Source: Lachnospiraceae bacterium (lineage in GTDB: Bacteria > Bacillota_A > Clostridia > Lachnospirales > Lachnospiraceae). From it: DNA of 5,680 nucleotides. A program made the translations under genes and the position numbers. Location of the stretch: the NCBI GenBank assembly GCA_017464045.1, contig JAFUEG010000042.1, positions 1-5,680 on the forward strand, written 5' to 3'. Below are positions 5,478 through 5,680 of this stretch, piece by piece; position 1 is the stretch's first letter; every line of letters begins with the position of its first letter. The notes below the pieces were generated by a model. It did not search any database. It was not told the DNA's origin and saw nothing but the letters and a program-made list of their open reading frames with translations.

Positions 5478-5680
5478 ATGAAGGTTGTAATTTTAGCCGG
5501 AGGATTCGGAACAAGAATAAGTGAAGAAAGCCATCTTAAACCTAAGCCTATGATTGAGATAGGTAACAAGCCTATTCTTTGGCATATTATGAAGGAATAT
5601 TCATATTATGGGTTTAATGAGTTTATTATATGTGCAGGATACAAGCAGGAGATAATAAAAGAATGGTTTGCGAATTACTA
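5478..5680 (+). CDS. rfbF: Glucose-1-phosphate cytidylyltransferase (RfbF type), 3' end outside window
   Basis: The first 67 codons of a sugar-nucleotidyltransferase, cut by the window edge. The N-terminus [17 protein letters not shown] holds the G-x-G-T-R nucleotide-binding loop, followed by [19 protein letters not shown] and [21 protein letters not shown]. The [25 protein letters not shown] pattern is typical of glucose-1-phosphate cytidylyltransferase (RfbF/DdhA) and differs from the thymidylyltransferase RmlA (which reads SGTRLYP near its start) and from GalU. The enzyme uses CTP and glucose-1-phosphate to make CDP-glucose, the precursor for CDP-4-keto-6-deoxyglucose and then CDP-3,6-dideoxyhexoses. 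A CDP-glucose 4,6-dehydratase gene (rfbG) would be expected just downstream. It lies 24 bases after neuB with its own strong ribosome binding site, so it is probably in the same operon but starts a different sugar pathway. Confidence 0.9.
   Translation, partial: MKVVILAGGFGTRISEESHLKPKPMIEIGNKPILWHIMKEYSYYGFNEFIICAGYKQEIIKEWFANY

Larger units (their letters stand above)
1..5680 (+). other. Interior of a surface-glycan operon (single transcription unit, inferred)
   Basis: Seven co-directional genes are packed with gaps of about 12 to 31 bases and one 4-base overlap. None of the gaps holds a convincing GC-rich stem followed by a T run or a -35/-10 pair. The promoter and the ends of the operon lie outside the window. 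Because the first and last genes are cut, the cluster extends on both sides. Confidence 0.7.

Overview
This window is a stretch of a surface-polysaccharide gene cluster from an AT-rich bacterium. Strong purine-rich Shine-Dalgarno sites, GTG/TTG start use, AT-rich codon choice and the style of the proteins suggest a low-GC Firmicute of the Clostridia, perhaps Lachnospiraceae or a relative. That placement is an impression from the sequence and was not tested by a search. All seven genes lie on the + strand. They are separated by at most about 31 bases or overlap by 4 bases, and I see no terminator or internal promoter, so the window is probably the interior of one long operon. The open frames on the - strand are shadows of these genes.

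Left part (1-2598), glycan assembly and modification. The window opens inside a polysaccharide pyruvyl transferase family protein that carries an extra Rossmann-like C-terminal domain. Its stop overlaps the start of a cytoplasmic alpha/beta hydrolase with an intact Ser-Asp-His triad. Next comes a membrane-anchored GT2 glycosyltransferase of the polyprenyl-phosphate type, with unusual residues at several normally conserved positions.

Middle part (about 2612-5453), a nonulosonic acid (sialic-acid-like) module. It has a NeuD-type acetyltransferase, a NeuC/LegG-type hydrolysing UDP-sugar 2-epimerase and a NeuB-type synthase that condenses the released sugar with phosphoenolpyruvate. NeuC and NeuB should make a free nine-carbon sugar: N-acetylneuraminate if the epimerase uses UDP-GlcNAc, or a legionaminate-type sugar if it uses a UDP-diamino-trideoxy sugar. 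NeuD would acetylate the product or a precursor. The CMP-sugar synthetase (NeuA type) needed to activate it is not in the window.

Right end (5478 to the edge). The last gene is the start of a glucose-1-phosphate cytidylyltransferase (RfbF type), the entry step to CDP-glucose and usually CDP-3,6-dideoxyhexoses. The window therefore seems to sit at the junction of a nonulosonic acid module and a CDP-deoxyhexose module. Together the genes point to a capsule, exopolysaccharide or glycoprotein glycan containing an acidic nine-carbon sugar and perhaps a rare deoxysugar and pyruvyl or acyl decorations.

I found no RNA gene, CRISPR array, mobile element or clearly new system. The points most worth a second look are the divergent GT2 enzyme, the extra domain on the pyruvyl transferase, the hydrolase placed beside a sialate-type acetyltransferase, and the clipped tail of NeuD.
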